A DNA stretch of 64,000 nt from Epiperipatus broadwayi (lineage: Eukaryota; Onychophora; Udeonychophora; Euonychophora; Peripatidae). The translations under genes were made by a program, and so were the position numbers. Below, piece after piece: positions 43,383-55,229 of the stretch. Below the pieces are notes generated by a model, which saw nothing but the letters and a program-made list of their open reading frames with translations, made no database searches and was not told the origin of the DNA. The number at the start of each line of letters is the position of its first letter. The stretch's first letter is position 1. The stretch spans positions 3,678,501 to 3,742,500 of the forward strand of contig JAQFVV010000072.1 of assembly GCA_028023455.1 (NCBI GenBank), read 5' to 3'.

Positions 43383-45438
43383 TTACATAACAGACAGGGA
43401 AATCTTGACAAAATTTGTTACAGCCCAGTTAAATTTTGTCACATAATAATATATTCATAACAGAAAATGTACGATATGAGCAAGAACTCTTAAAATAAAT
43501 ATTGAGAATAATACCAATAACTTGTAATGCAGTACAAATCCTTTAATCATCTTTCACAGATATAACACAAGATCTATCAAAAACTAATTCATATTGTATA
43601 ATTCCGTAAAACAGAAAGAGAATACGCATTACAAAAGTGGAAGTTTTCCCAAAAAGAAATTAAAGCTGAATGAAATATATGCTTTGCAAAATGTTTAGAC
43701 TATAATCATTCAAAGAGGATGACATACAAGGCATTATAGCAATGAAGATTCAAATTTTTTTTAAACTTATAATGGTTACCACTGACAACACCCTTCCAGA
43801 AGGAAATTGAGATTGTATTCAATGTCTTTTCTATATAAGATAGGATATTAGTATTGTCTTTAATTATGGCTTTGTAATTCAAATCTTGCAATAAGTTGAC
43901 ATAAGACTGGTTTTATAATCTGGAAACTGCTTGTACTGCAATTTTACCTGTCTATATTTTGATTAAAGTAGTCGGCCTATTCATTCTTGATTTTATTTCA
44001 TTTTGTCATATATTTAATATATAAGATAAAATTTGTACTTGCTTCAACTGACCAATATACTATTGATCAACATGAATCAATCATTTTAGACAGTATCGGA
44101 ATTCAAGCAAAATGATTTTGTTTTCTAGTTTGATGTATTTTAGCCAAATTGTGTTGAAAAACACCATTTTATCGAAGATCAATTGGTTCTCATTTAATAG
44201 ATGGTTGCTTGCTTAATCTGTCCTTTAAAACTTATAACTGTTTTAAATATTATATCAGTAAGTCTAATAGAAATACAGATGGTAATTGAGTTGTTGTTTG
44301 CAACATTGATGGTATGGATTCATTTTCTATTTTGCATATTTTTTTTACTTGTTGTTACGTAAGAAATTAGCATACAAATTTATGTTGCTTAATGTTTCAT
44401 TATTCAAAGATAAAAATAAAACTGTTTTAATAAAACAGCAAGCCAAAACACTCTAGTATCAAAGATGAAACTGGATTCTGCATGTTACATTTGCCTAAAA
44501 AAACTGTATAACAATAATGTATAAAGAATAAGTAACATTGTGCAAGTGTGTTATGCGAATAAAATGATACAATATTAAAAGACATTAAAAATTCACTCTC
44601 AAAAAAATTATAAGTAAAATTATGCAAATACAAAAATAAACTAGATATGCTCATTTGCAAGTAGACAATAATGAAACTACTAATGCAAATTAAGTCATGT
44701 AAAACAAAACTGACTCTCTAGAATCATGTGTGAGAAATATAGTGCACAGTGGGTAAAGCTAGCAATATGGTGCTTTAAAATAGCAGTCTGTGAGTAATGC
44801 AATATGCTGAAGAGTGTTATAATAAGTTAATGGAGAAACAGAGTAAGATTAAAGGACAGTGAAGAAAAATGTAGCATTACAGTCTACACTATAAAGAACA
44901 GTGTGTGCATGGATTAAGACATGTACAATTAGCACAATAGGAGAACGCATGAAAATTCTGTTTGTATCTATGAGTTAATTTATGGAGTACAACCAGAAAG
45001 CTCTTAGTTGAAGTACTAACAATTTACTAATATTATATTCGGAGTAATAATCTCATTAAGTTTAAAATTTTGACTGTGAATTTATTTTCAAAAAGATAAA
45101 TTAATGAGTGTGCAGCAGATTTAGGTCAATGTAGCCCCCATACACATCAGCAAAAAAGAAAAACACAATACATATAAATCTTCTACTTAACTCTTGCACT
45201 TGAGTACCATTTAACTTATCTTTTTAAAAAAGATTGTTTCAGTGGTCTTGTAAAATAAAAGCATTATGATTAAATAATCAAAGAACTGAAGCAGGAATTG
45301 TTAGAAAATGATTTTGATGAATCCAGAGTGAAACCAAAAAAAACTGGTTTATATAGCCGGACATTTCTCAACCTATGCAGAGTATATTTTAGAAATCAGT
45401 CAGTATTGATCAATTGCAGATTAAAGGTCTCATAAATT
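43383..45438. other. AT-rich non-coding stretch
   Basis: No coding frame, RNA gene or repeat shared with the window was recognised. Confidence 0.45.
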
Positions 45439-45665
45439 TTGATTTCCTTCTTTGATTCGCAGCTTCTTTCTCCAAATTGCTTTAGCAAACTTCTTTATCT
45501 CATCCACCTATTTCATAGGTTGTCATTTTTTAGGTATTTTAAATCTCTCAGGATCAGTTTAAGATCCCATTCCAGCCTCTTAATTCTTTCAATAACATCA
45601 ATTTGTTCACTCAATCATATATTTCACTTTCAATTCCTCCTCACAGCTCTCTATCATTCTACATT
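45439..45665 (-). mobile_element. RTE-clade LINE, C-terminal fragment
   Basis: The minus strand reads MIESCEEELKVKYMIE, then VIERIKRLEWDL, and LRDLKYLK, corresponding to RSMERCMLGVTRRDW, LIEKIKKLKWSW and PRDCKR of the main LINE. The 3' tail is eroded. It abuts the decayed segment 45666-46440, whose far end resembles the sequence that precedes it in the LINE. Confidence 0.65.
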
Positions 45666-46440
45666 TTAAAAACTTCTCCAGTTGGGTTGATACTTGGAGA
45701 AGTTGCATTACTTTCATAGGAAGACTACTTGAAATTTTAGGTTTTAAATCAGATATTATTCTTAGAGTAAACATGCAAGATTTAAAATTCTGGTTTACAT
45801 TGTCTATTGCTTTAGCAATTGGAATTTCTCTGGAGTTCTCTTTTCGAATGTTCTGTTCCAAAATGGTGCATAAATGATGATTCATAATAAAAACATTAAA
45901 CGCTAAATGCTTTAAATGCTCTGTGTTTGTTTCATCTGTCAGCTCAACCTGACAATTTTCTTTTGCATTTGCTTTCTTTTTGTTGAGGAATTATCATTAA
46001 AATGATTTACTACATTTATGGTTTCTAAGACTAACTAAATCGAAAAACTATTGATGGCAGACAATGCACTGTTGGGGATAGTCTTTTTCCTTTTCTTGAT
46101 GTATGACTAAGGAAAACACATTTTCCAAAATACTGAGAATTTTGGTGTTCTAAATGAGTCTCAATAACTAATCCATCACCCAAAAAAAGTTTCTGATGGA
46201 CTGTTAGATTTTTACATTGTCTGCAGCTCCAGTTATTTGTTGAGATTATTGTCCACTTGTGATGTTTTTGGTGAAACCAAAATTTTCAAATGCTTCTTGC
46301 AATTCCCATCTTACATCTCCCAAGTGTTCATTGTGTGAAGTTTCAATATTGCTCTTCTTATCTGAGCATCCAAATCTCAGAACCATATGTAAAATTGAGA
46401 AAATACAACTATTGAAAAACTTCCCTTTTCAACTTTATCG
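45666..46440 (-). pseudogene. Decayed retroelement segment with a C2H2-like finger relic
   Basis: Near 46330-46420 the minus strand reads LHMVLRFG with TYGSEIWML in the neighbouring frame, like LTYGFETWTL of the LINE. Between this and the fragment at 45.44-45.67 kb are ~700 bp that are not in the LINE. Around 46040-46110 they encode CIVCHQ, a stop, then FFDLVSLRNHKC, with the C-x2-C-x12-H spacing of a zinc finger. Either an insertion into the LINE copy or a different LINE is possible. No complete frame remains. Confidence 0.4.
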
Positions 46441-48153
46441 GTAATTTTTTTTAAATTCTAAATTATTTCTATCAAAAGCACTTTATTCACGTTTAATTCT
46501 ACAAATAATTTCATACTGAATAGTATATAAAGTATGATTAAGACAAATTTTATAGCCTAAAAAACAGATTATGATTATAGATGCACGATATTTCTTTAAA
46601 AAATTAGCATTCAGTTGCATATAGAATATTCATTGCATATATCAACATTCAGTTTCATAAAAGAGTGCCTGGTATTTCAAATCTTATATGGAAAAATCAC
46701 GATTTAGAGGATAATTTACTGTTTCTTGATGCCAGGGAATTAAATTTATTCTAGCATCGCCAAGTACAAGTAGTGCAAACCTATATATATATGTATTACA
46801 CGGAATATCCCGAAAATAATAATAATAATATGAAATCATCATTCCGTGAAAACATTAGAATTAATTATATGTATTAGTGGTATTAGTTTACATAAAAATA
46901 GTTTGATTTAAAAAAAAAAAAAAAAACAACTCTTTGTGATCCTTTGATAATCGAATCACAATTATATCTTCTCTATGATTCACTTGAGAGATTACCAACA
47001 TAAAATATAAACGAAAAACAAGCTACGAATGTGTATAAACACACACACACGCCCAAGCAAGTAATTTTCTTAATGCCTTCAAATATTTATTAAATCCAAT
47101 TTCGTAAATTGACTACAATTATTCTTTCTCTAGTTGTAAAAAATTCTCAGAAACGTCTTTCCCCAAATATTACCATAATCCATTCTTCTTATTTCAAATT
47201 TGCATAGATAATGGCCTATTACAGAGGCTAAGTTCATTTTTTAGGCAGACAATAATTATAGGTATAATGATCTCACATACAAAGATAGGGCTCAGATGTA
47301 TCCCTGAGGATTGAAAAGGGGGGGACGGGACGACAATCTATTGTGTAACAATCTTTCAAGAATTTAGCCATTTCATTAAATAGAATATTACAGTGGGTTA
47401 ATATCGCCGAAATTACTAATCCATCATTCCAGCTAACAAAGCTTGCCTCAAATCTAAAATAGCCCTTTATGTGTCCCTTATGGAACTAAAAATTAAAACA
47501 CTGACACTCTTTATTAAACTGACCAATCCTCTAACAAAACTGACCACTTATAAAAGGATGAGTCATATACAAGAACTAAAAAAAAAGAATACAATTACAA
47601 CTTTAAAAATCTGCCACGGTTCTGAAAGTAAACTTTTATCAATTTCATAGAATATGAAACAAACAAATTTGACTTACTTTAGTCATTTTGATTCGTAATA
47701 ATCAAAAAATTAATTTTTAACATTTATTTTTTCCAAACATTCAGTTTATAATAAGCGCTTATTAAAAATGCTATTTATAGATATATATACAATAATAGAA
47801 AATCTATCACAATTATGTTATAGTTTGCGCGGTGACAGAGCGCTGGGTTCGAAAGTTAATAGTCGGCGAATCGAAACTTAATTACTGTATTTACTTCTGC
47901 GGCCCAGCTATGATCTTCCGAGCTTCATATTTCTCAATTATAAATGCATAAACATGTGTAAAAATAAACAATAGACATCATGAATAGTATTTTACATTTA
48001 AAAATTTAAAATTTTGTTTAAAAAAAAAAAATCTCATAAAAGTCACGCAACATTAACGTTCCCACGCGAACTGCCGACTTTTCATAACTTATGTATAATT
48101 GTCCAATTATATTGTTTATTTTAAAAATGTCTCTTTGATTTTTCTTTTCTTCA
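46441..48153. other. AT-rich non-coding stretch
   Basis: At about 47815-47880 a less AT-rich patch (TTTGCGCGGTGACAGAGCGC, then GGCGAATCGAAAC) is faintly tRNA-like but lacks a convincing box A. A G-run is at 47320-47326. Nothing coding was found. Confidence 0.35.
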
Positions 48154-48165
48154 AATCGTTTTTTG

Positions 48166-48278
48166 TCAAGCGTTGTTAGCCGAGAGGTAATCGCATCTGC
48201 CTTGCTAGCAAGTAGTTGGTTGCAGACGGTTGTGGGTTCGCGTCCCAGCCGATGCTATGACATATGAGGGGTAAAAAA
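48166..48278 (+). mobile_element. tRNA-Gly-derived SINE (copy 7)
   Basis: Full-length plus-strand copy beginning TCAAGCGTTGTTAGCCGAGAGG and ending GATGCTATGACATATGAGGGG before a short A-run. The flanks AATCGTTTTTTG (48154-48165) and AATCATTTTTCG (48277-48288) are a slightly decayed target duplication. The A-tail has been reduced and partly replaced by GGGG. Confidence 0.8.
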
Positions 48279-48366
48279 TCATTTTTCGCATGAAAAATAA
48301 AAGTATTGTGGAAACAAAAACTTATTGCAAATAACTGAATATTCTGCAATTAGGGATTTAAGTCTA

Positions 48367-48595
48367 TCAATAGAATATCGCAATATATTCGTATAAAAGT
48401 TCATATTCATAAATTCTCTTTTTCAATGCACACTCCAGCTCACCAATGTAACTGGATGCACATTGACAATTTTTCAAATCAACTACATGGCAACTGTCTA
48501 CAGGCTTTCTCCATGTTTCTCTGGCCATAGTGGCTGAGAGATTCCCGACTCTGAAAAAGAAGCCATAATGCATTACATCACATATCAATCTATTT
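48367..48595 (-). pseudogene. Penelope-like element fragment, GIY-YIG endonuclease region
   Basis: The minus strand has a 73-codon open frame whose second half, CQCASSYIGE then LKKRIYEYE, fits the pattern C-x-C-x3-YIGE-x-LxxRIxEHE at the start of the GIY-YIG nuclease that ends Penelope-like retroelements. The preceding RETWRKPVDSCHVVDLKN occupies the linker position. The frame breaks right after this, so only a remnant survives. Its 5' half (48490-48590) is also found at 56.53-56.63 kb. In animals, Penelope elements are the suspected mobilisers of hammerhead-bearing retrozymes, which makes this relic relevant to families B, C and G here. Confidence 0.5.
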
Positions 48596-49063
48596 AAAAT
48601 ACAATTAAATCATCATTTGAACCATCCCATAATGGGTGCATATAATAATCATAAATATGAAAGCATCCTGCCTAAAAATAGTTGATTCCATTGTGAAAAT
48701 TCATATAGTGAATGTTATTCTCAGGGAATAATTGCTTACTATGACACACAGGTATGATTTCCTAACACTACCTTAAATATTTCTGTGGCTTATCCTCACA
48801 TCTTTAATCAAACAGGACTGCATGCTTTTCCATCTGCAAAGGAAATGTCAATTTGATATGTATCCTAAACCATTTATAGCTTATATTTAGAGACAAAACA
48901 TATACTACAACTCTAGATGTAATACAATCCTCAATGTCATTTTCATATGACAGATTCTTTTTCAAGGATCATATACTAATCTATTAGACCAATACAATAT
49001 CAAATCTATTCTCAACACTTCATTTAGAAATTTAAAGAAAATGACTTATTCTTCTAGATATCT

Positions 49064-49306
49064 ATGGACAGGCTTGCCGGTCACCAATATTGTAACCAGG
49101 ATCCACAACTTTTGTGTTCCTCAGTCGTGGATTTTATCTACTATGAAGAACAATTCCAACCAAAACATTTCTTAATAAAGCAATTATTCAAGCTAAATCT
49201 CAAATCTGCATGTATCTTATGTAATAATTATCCAGAAGATGTGGTACACATTTTTCAAACCTATCCATATTTTTCATCTCTACGATTGTTCAAGTTTCAC
49301 AAGTAA
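49064..49306 (+). pseudogene. LINE C-terminal zinc-knuckle fragment (non-RTE)
   Basis: An 80-codon open frame ends CILCNNYPEDVVHIFQTYP, matching the C-x2-C-x8-H-x4-C knuckle (the last Cys changed to Tyr) followed by Pro that closes the ORF2 of Jockey, I and R1-type LINEs ('CPLC...E...HxxxxCP'). Residues before it (FLIKQLFKLNLKSA) fit the usual preceding helix. Nothing further up is recognisable. The RTE LINE of this window has no such motif, so this is a second LINE lineage. Confidence 0.45.
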
Positions 49307-50949
49307 ACAATTAAATTCACGCCCGCTATAAAGCACCAGTAATTGTTCCACACTTACAATCATGTGGCTATTATGATGTTTCATTATATTTGGCAATAAA
49401 ATACAAAACATACTCAAAAGAAATAACAAAGAATGGTTTAACACATAGCTATATGCCTTCAAATTCTTATCCAGGAATATCAATAAACAAAACTTCACAG
49501 TCTGCAATATTTTTCAGTTGTGCACATCAGGGTGAATTTTGAGATTAACATGCCACAAAAATATTGAATACTGAAGTAACTATAGATTACTTCAACATTT
49601 GCTTCAACATTTGCCTGTAAAAACTGCTATATTTTTTCTAACTGTCAGTGTTGGATAACATAATATATTTCTGAAATCAGATTATGAAGTTGTTTCATCA
49701 TATTGTCTGTATAATTTAAACTTTTCTTTGTACATATGCCGATATTAGTATATAATATCAATATAAAAAAAAAAAAGAAAATAGGTGGTAATAAAATAGA
49801 GTGAATATAACTCTTTTTGGAATTCTTTAAGCAGTTAAAATATCTTTAAAGTATCATCAATATTTCTACTGCTTAATTACTGGAATCATCATACTTACTG
49901 ATAATACTAGTAGTAATATCACATGACTTACACTTTCAAGATTAGTTTTCTTTACACCACTCCAACCATCTACTGTAAGCTCAAATATTAAACTACATAT
50001 GATATAGTACTAAAATACTCCCACACCCAAACTAGTTAATGTTCATATAAAATTGAAGTCTTTAAAATATACAAAGGTGTCAAATCTATGTACTTATGAA
50101 TGCAAATCAGCTTTAGTTCAAAAGCTTAGGTTTCTTTTTTAAAAAAATAAAACAGTCTGTTAATTAAAATAGGATAAAGGAATAAAATGATGATTGCTTA
50201 AAGAGCTATAAGTACATTAATTCTAGCTTTGAATCTAAGTTTTAATTGATGGGAATGTCATATGATAGCAGCATCTTATTAATATCTACTGATTTACACA
50301 AACTTGCAGTGTATAGAACAGTTTTTGGAATTTTGTACACATTTTCAAATATTTTTACAGTATCAACAAACTTTATAATACCTAATTGTTGGAGTCATCA
50401 TATATATATAGGTAAGTCAAACCAATAGCCCACTCTATGGCAAAGCCTTCTCAGAGTCTTTCATAGAATAGCAATGGGGCAGAGATTACTAACCATGCTT
50501 TCCAAATCACTGGTGAAGGTTTGAGCAATTTTCCATTCCTGATTTATTCATTAATCAAAAACACCACAATCAATAGTAGGATGGTGATCTTGACTGATTA
50601 AGGACCAATAATCTAAATAAAAAAAAATCCTGGGCTTGCATAACAAGAATCTGCATCAATAATTATGTGGTCATGCTTTTGCTCATTAAAATTTAAGATC
50701 CAACTTCAAAATTGAGATAATAATATAAATTGTATTAAAAGAATGAAGAGCCACTGAAAACTACCAAAGATGTTAATGATCAAATGCTTAGTAACAGTAC
50801 TTACTCTATTTCTTAATTATTAAACTTACTCTCAGGTAATGTTTTTGGCAATAAATAACCCACTGCAGAACAAAAGAAGCTCAACTCATGCTGATAGATG
50901 AACAAAAAAAGGATAGCATTCACCAGGCTTACCAATTGCCAAGTAACAA
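49307..50949. other. AT-rich non-coding stretch
   Basis: The segments 49817-49905 and 50328-50412 resemble one another (TTTGGAATT, then AGTATCA, TGG(A)GTCATCATA), suggesting an old diverged repeat. Nothing coding was recognised. Confidence 0.35.
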
Positions 50950-51345
50950 AGATTTAAGATGTTGTGTGAGAGTGGGGTAGAGAAAATTACACTACGGATT
51001 GAAATATTATTAAGTGGATAATCTCTAGTCTAATGAATGACTAATAAAAAAGCATTAATATACTTCCATCAAGTAGTTTGTGTTAAAGTTGTGAGGGCAG
51101 TAAGTTTGACACGTGTCCGTTAAACTGTAGCAATTCACTATATATATATACTGAACAACGATAGAGATATGTGTGAATAATTGTGATCTGGACCTACTGA
51201 TGAGTGCATGTTTTTCACATGTCTTTGGTCACATGCTTATGATTACACCGCTCCACAAGTCGTTAAAAATGGATAGAAACCAATCCCTACTTTGCGTGAG
51301 AGTGGTGTAGTGAAAATTACACTACGGAAATATTATTCATTAAGT
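50950..51345 (+). mobile_element. Family B/H ribozyme element between direct repeats (copy B8)
   Basis: Two ~50-bp direct repeats (about 50965-51010 and 51295-51340: GTGAGAGTGGGGTAGAGAAA, then ATTACACTACGGA) enclose the H body (GACTAATAAAAAAGCATTAA, then AAAGTTGTGAGG, then TTTGACACG) and a truncated ribozyme on the plus strand (51193-51225: ACCTA, CTGATGA, GTGCATGTTTTTCAC, after which the GAAA-stem III part is missing). The direct repeats may be element termini or a long target-site duplication. The order of body then ribozyme is that of copy B1. Confidence 0.5.
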
Positions 51346-51467
51346 TTTCCATAGTTGTTTTAACCACTAACCAAAGATAACTAGATACCTCATTTAACCG
51401 ATCAAATGTTAGATAACTAATGAGGTTGGGTGCGAGCCATTTAACTGAGAAAAAGAATTCTAAGCTT

Positions 51468-51545
51468 TTTGGAAAAGAATTTCACTTGGCACAGATTCGA
51501 ACTCAGATTGCAGGCGGAAGCTTACTTTGGACCATGAGATTCCCT
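51468..51545 (-). other. tRNA-like fragment
   Basis: The minus strand has GCTTCCGCCTGCAATCTGAG followed by a box-B-like GTTCGAATCTGTGCC. Box A is not clear. It may be the 3' half of a tRNA-derived SINE head. Weak. Confidence 0.3.
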
Positions 51546-52504
51546 TTCTCATTTTTCTTTATAATGCAAGTTTAAAATATTTTGAGTATATATATAAAAC
51601 TAGATAACTTTTTATTATCTCTTTCATATTTAAGTTATAAGCAAATAATAATAAATCGGTTTACTCTTCTTTTTCTTTTAAAAAAAAATAATAAAAAAAA
51701 AATGACTCATATTCTTTTAACATATTCATAATTTAACTATTTGCAAGGAGAAAAAAAATGAGGGGGAGGGGTTATTACATTCAGGGTGCCTCAATATCTA
51801 CTTTTTTATCATTTAAATAAGCAGCCAATCAATCAGAGTAGATCAATTTGTTCATAGCCTACAGCTTTTTTTATTATTATTATAAAACTTTCTATAATTA
51901 CAAACTATTGTTTTGCCTATTGGAGCTTCTTTAGGGTGCTAAAAATCCAAACTGAGCGACATACACTCCAAATCTGCCTTGTTTTCAAGTGGCTTTGAAA
52001 TCAATATTTATTCAAAAGCAAACAGAATACCAATTGCATTCATAATCAAATATTCTGGGGAAGATGTTGAAGGGAAAAAGACTAGATGAGCCAGGGATCA
52101 ATCTATAAATTATGATCTCATCACAGAACTAAATTAGGATTTAAATCCTACTCAACATTCCTTTAATAAAAAATAGAAAATAAAATAAAAACCGAGATGA
52201 AAGAGAATATCCCAATCCATTTTCTCTTTCTCTTCCAGCACTTATATTTAGGACTCATTGTATACATTGGAGCATTTATAATTCATAATCCATGCATTTA
52301 TTTATTATTAATGACTCAAAAGCACACACAAAATAATTTAAGCTTATTTTAAATAGCAACGTCCCAGCATAATTGACGTCAATCTTTAAATTCATAAAAT
52401 TGTTCTTGCGAATACAAATATTAATACTTATTTTCCATTTATTTATGCAAACACAGAAATATATATATTATATGTAAATATTTGAAAACCGGGCACTCTT
52501 CACA
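51546..52504. other. AT-rich non-coding stretch
   Basis: Nothing recognised beyond A-tracts (51688-51705). Confidence 0.45.
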
Positions 52505-52812
52505 AACCTGGAGCTTAATTATAAATATAGGGGATTTAACTCGGACTTTCAAGCACCTACTAACTATCCACACTATCTCATACAACTGACACACATGTAG
52601 AAAAGATAAATAATCACCAATAGACATATTTCATGCTAAACCGGCACTCATCAGTTGGTCCAGATTATCATCTCCACACATATATATATAATCAATGCTC
52701 AGTTTATATTAAGATGGAAAGTCTTCACATTTTAATGGATAGGTTTCAATCTACTCCAACCTCCAACTTTTCAGCCATCCATATCTAAATTCAAATCCCC
52801 TATATTTATATA
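52505..52812 (-). mobile_element. Family B ribozyme element, left arm (copy B5)
   Basis: It starts ACCTGGAGCTTAATTATAAA with the usual TATAGGGGATTTAACTC end, the ACATGTAGAAAAGATAAATA block, a minus-strand ribozyme (52616-52659), a TA-repeat and the TTAATGGATAGGTTTCAATC block, then jumps straight to the other terminus (AAATTCAAATCCCCTATATTT at 52789-52809). The right arm is therefore almost wholly deleted. Confidence 0.75.
52616..52659 (-). ncRNA. Hammerhead ribozyme (family B)
   Basis: On the minus strand: ACCAA, CTGATGA, GTGCC-GGTTT-AGCAT (stem II, with a G-U base pair next to the core and one mismatch), GAAA, TATGTC (eroded stem III), TA, TTGGT. All core bases are present and stem I is perfect over 5 bp. 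The loss of the TACGTA palindrome probably weakens it. Confidence 0.7.
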
Positions 52813-54399
52813 TTATATGTATATATCTTCATATATTATTTGTCTTTTTGAGAGTATTAGACGATAATAAAGCCACTATAATAATTATTGTTAGATTAGC
52901 CATTATTTTTTCAACCTGCTCTCAAACGTATAATAAGTTTTATTGTGGTGCCCATACTTATTTATATACTTGGTATAAAATCTAAAGCATTAACGGTGAT
53001 AACTCAATTCACAATAACAATTATAAAAAAGGCAGAAGTACTTTGAGTTACTTCGTAATCTAATCTTTTTATTTTAATACATATAAGATTTGTTGGATAA
53101 GATAAATAAATTATAACACATATTAATTAGTTTAAATTGAATTCGGTTCTGTTATTAAAATGATTGCAAAGACAATAAAAAAGATGTATTGATAAATAAT
53201 GACTATAATAAAATTTTATATACAAATAATATGTTTAATGCAGTATTCGGGTCTGGTGCGACGTGAAACACTTCCCAATTGATTTTCGCCTCCTGCGATG
53301 CTTTCTTTATAGTATGAGGATATTGATTTTTTTTTTATATCAGTCCAGAGTGTATCAATTTCGATATTTTAATTTTAAATTTCCATGTAAATAGCATTAT
53401 AGTAAGAGTCATTAATATATTCCACAGCACTCTAGGACACCCTAGTACCCTAGTTAAAAACCATTGGTTAGAGAGAGAAAAAATAGCAAACCAATCTTTT
53501 CTTTAAAACAAGGTAATTGCATTATTGATTGTAATTAAAAAGGACTAACCTTCGAAAATAAACTTCAGATAAAATCCAACGACCAATTTCTTCATAAAGA
53601 AATTATTTTCTATCAAGTTCATCAATTTGGATAATTAAAAAAGAATTAAATTTGATTTCTGAAGTTATTTAAATGGGAATTTGTGATAAGAATATCCATG
53701 ATAGAACTTTGAAATTATCTTGCTTACTACATTTACTTCATTTACTAAAATACTGTTCCAAAAAATAAAATTGTAAAAGCAGATGATATTGAAATGTCTT
53801 CAAGAATTAACTTCAAATTGCGGCTTTTACATGACACACTGTAAGGTTTTAGAATTTTTTTTGTAGAATATGTGCTGGCAAACATAAATTTATAAATTCG
53901 CCACACATTAGGATGATTATTATACCATTATGCTTGACAATTTTCTAAGTCCAATCTGCCTGTTTCTAATATACTTTCTCTTTTGAATGATAGTCTCTTT
54001 CCTATTTAATCTTTTCTTGTTTCAAAACATATAAATGATTGCTAAATGGTTACATCCTTCTTACACTCATCTACATTCTTGATAGCTTATATCATGAATA
54101 TAATCTAATAACATAGTAAAAAAAAATTGGGTTTCTTCACTAATTTTATTATTGTGTTTTTATTTACTTTTTACCCAAAATAGAAATCAGCTTATCTTGA
54201 ACTTATCAGATAAATATGAAGATGATACCGTTTGCAATAATCCAAATGTTGTTTCAGAATTGGATCATATTTTGCGATTAGTTCTATCATACCTAAGAAA
54301 TTAATTATCATTGCATGGTTTTTGCATAATTTGATCCATTATAAAACATTTGGATTGTTATAAAGGTACATTGTCATCTTCCTATTTAATTTTTAATTT
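52813..54399. other. AT-rich non-coding stretch
   Basis: The pair 54225-54255 and 54330-54365 is inverted (GCAATAATCCAAATGTT against AACATTTGGATTGTTATA). It looks like a local foldback of ~140 bp. Nothing coding was found. Confidence 0.35.
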
Positions 54400-54540
54400 T
54401 TCCGAATATCCCCAAACCCAGACCGGTTTCTGTTTCTGGCTTCCTCAGTGAGAAAGCTTGTTAAGAGCTATTGGAAAGCTCATTAGATAACATTTGTAAT
54501 ACAAGCTTGTTAAATTAGATCACGTGATATATGACTTGAT
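54400..54540 (-). mobile_element. Family D ribozyme element, partial
   Basis: It contains the hammerhead-like block at 54417-54452 and, further along, AAAGCTTGTTAAGAGCTATTGG and TAGATCACGTGATATATGACT. Related sequence without a complete core is found at 15.5 kb and, as a palindrome, at 61.04-61.19 kb. Ends are undefined. Confidence 0.45.
54417..54452 (-). ncRNA. Hammerhead-like motif (family D)
   Basis: On the minus strand: CTCA, CTGAGGA (allowed, as position 7 is free), AGCCAGAAACA, GAAA, CCGG (palindromic stem III), TC, TGGG, which pairs with CTCA (one wobble). The cleavage triplet is GTC. Stem II does not pair convincingly, so the motif is recognisable but probably inactive. Confidence 0.5.
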
Positions 54541-55229
54541 TTCTTTGCAATTAATTTTTAACATTTTGACAATAAAATATTTTTTTTTTCTTATACTTCT
54601 GCAAGCAAAGCTTGAAAATATGGCTTTAGTCATTTAGTAACCAGTAAATACCTAGCACCTTTTATTCATTTATTTGTACAATAAAATAAACCTGATGATT
54701 AAAACATACATACATACTCAAATAAAATAAATTAATGTTTAAAAAATAATTTTGGAAACATTAATTAAAGGATAACATAATAAGAAATTTTTTTACTTAA
54801 TAATGTAAATGGAAATTTCTGTATTTGAAATTTTTTACAATTCCTTTGTTTCGAAAGTTTTTATACTATTTTTTAGACAACCCTGCAAAATGGCCAGTTG
54901 AACTATAGGATCTGAGTGGCTATGAAAAATTAAAAAAAAGAAAGATAGAAGAGCCAGAAAAGTAACAAAACACTATTGCAAAATTTTAAGAACCAAGACT
55001 TTGTTATGTGTACGACACAAAATAAAGAATTGCAGTAATTACAGTTATTGAAAGATTTAAAAAAACCCGATGAAATGTATGAAAGTATTCAGTTCAACAT
55101 CATCAAAAAGCTAATCCAAACTTGAATGCATAGGAAGAGGTTGATAAAGATAGGTTAGCTGAAGAAAAGAATATGAATTTGCAACTGTTTGAAAATAATA
55201 AAAAGACAGACACATTCCAATATCAATGA
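54541..55229. other. AT-rich non-coding stretch
   Basis: Around 55000-55229 an A-rich sequence may be the N-terminal, low-complexity part of the hAT relic that follows (EEVDKDRLAEEKNMNL in one frame). Otherwise nothing. Confidence 0.35.
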
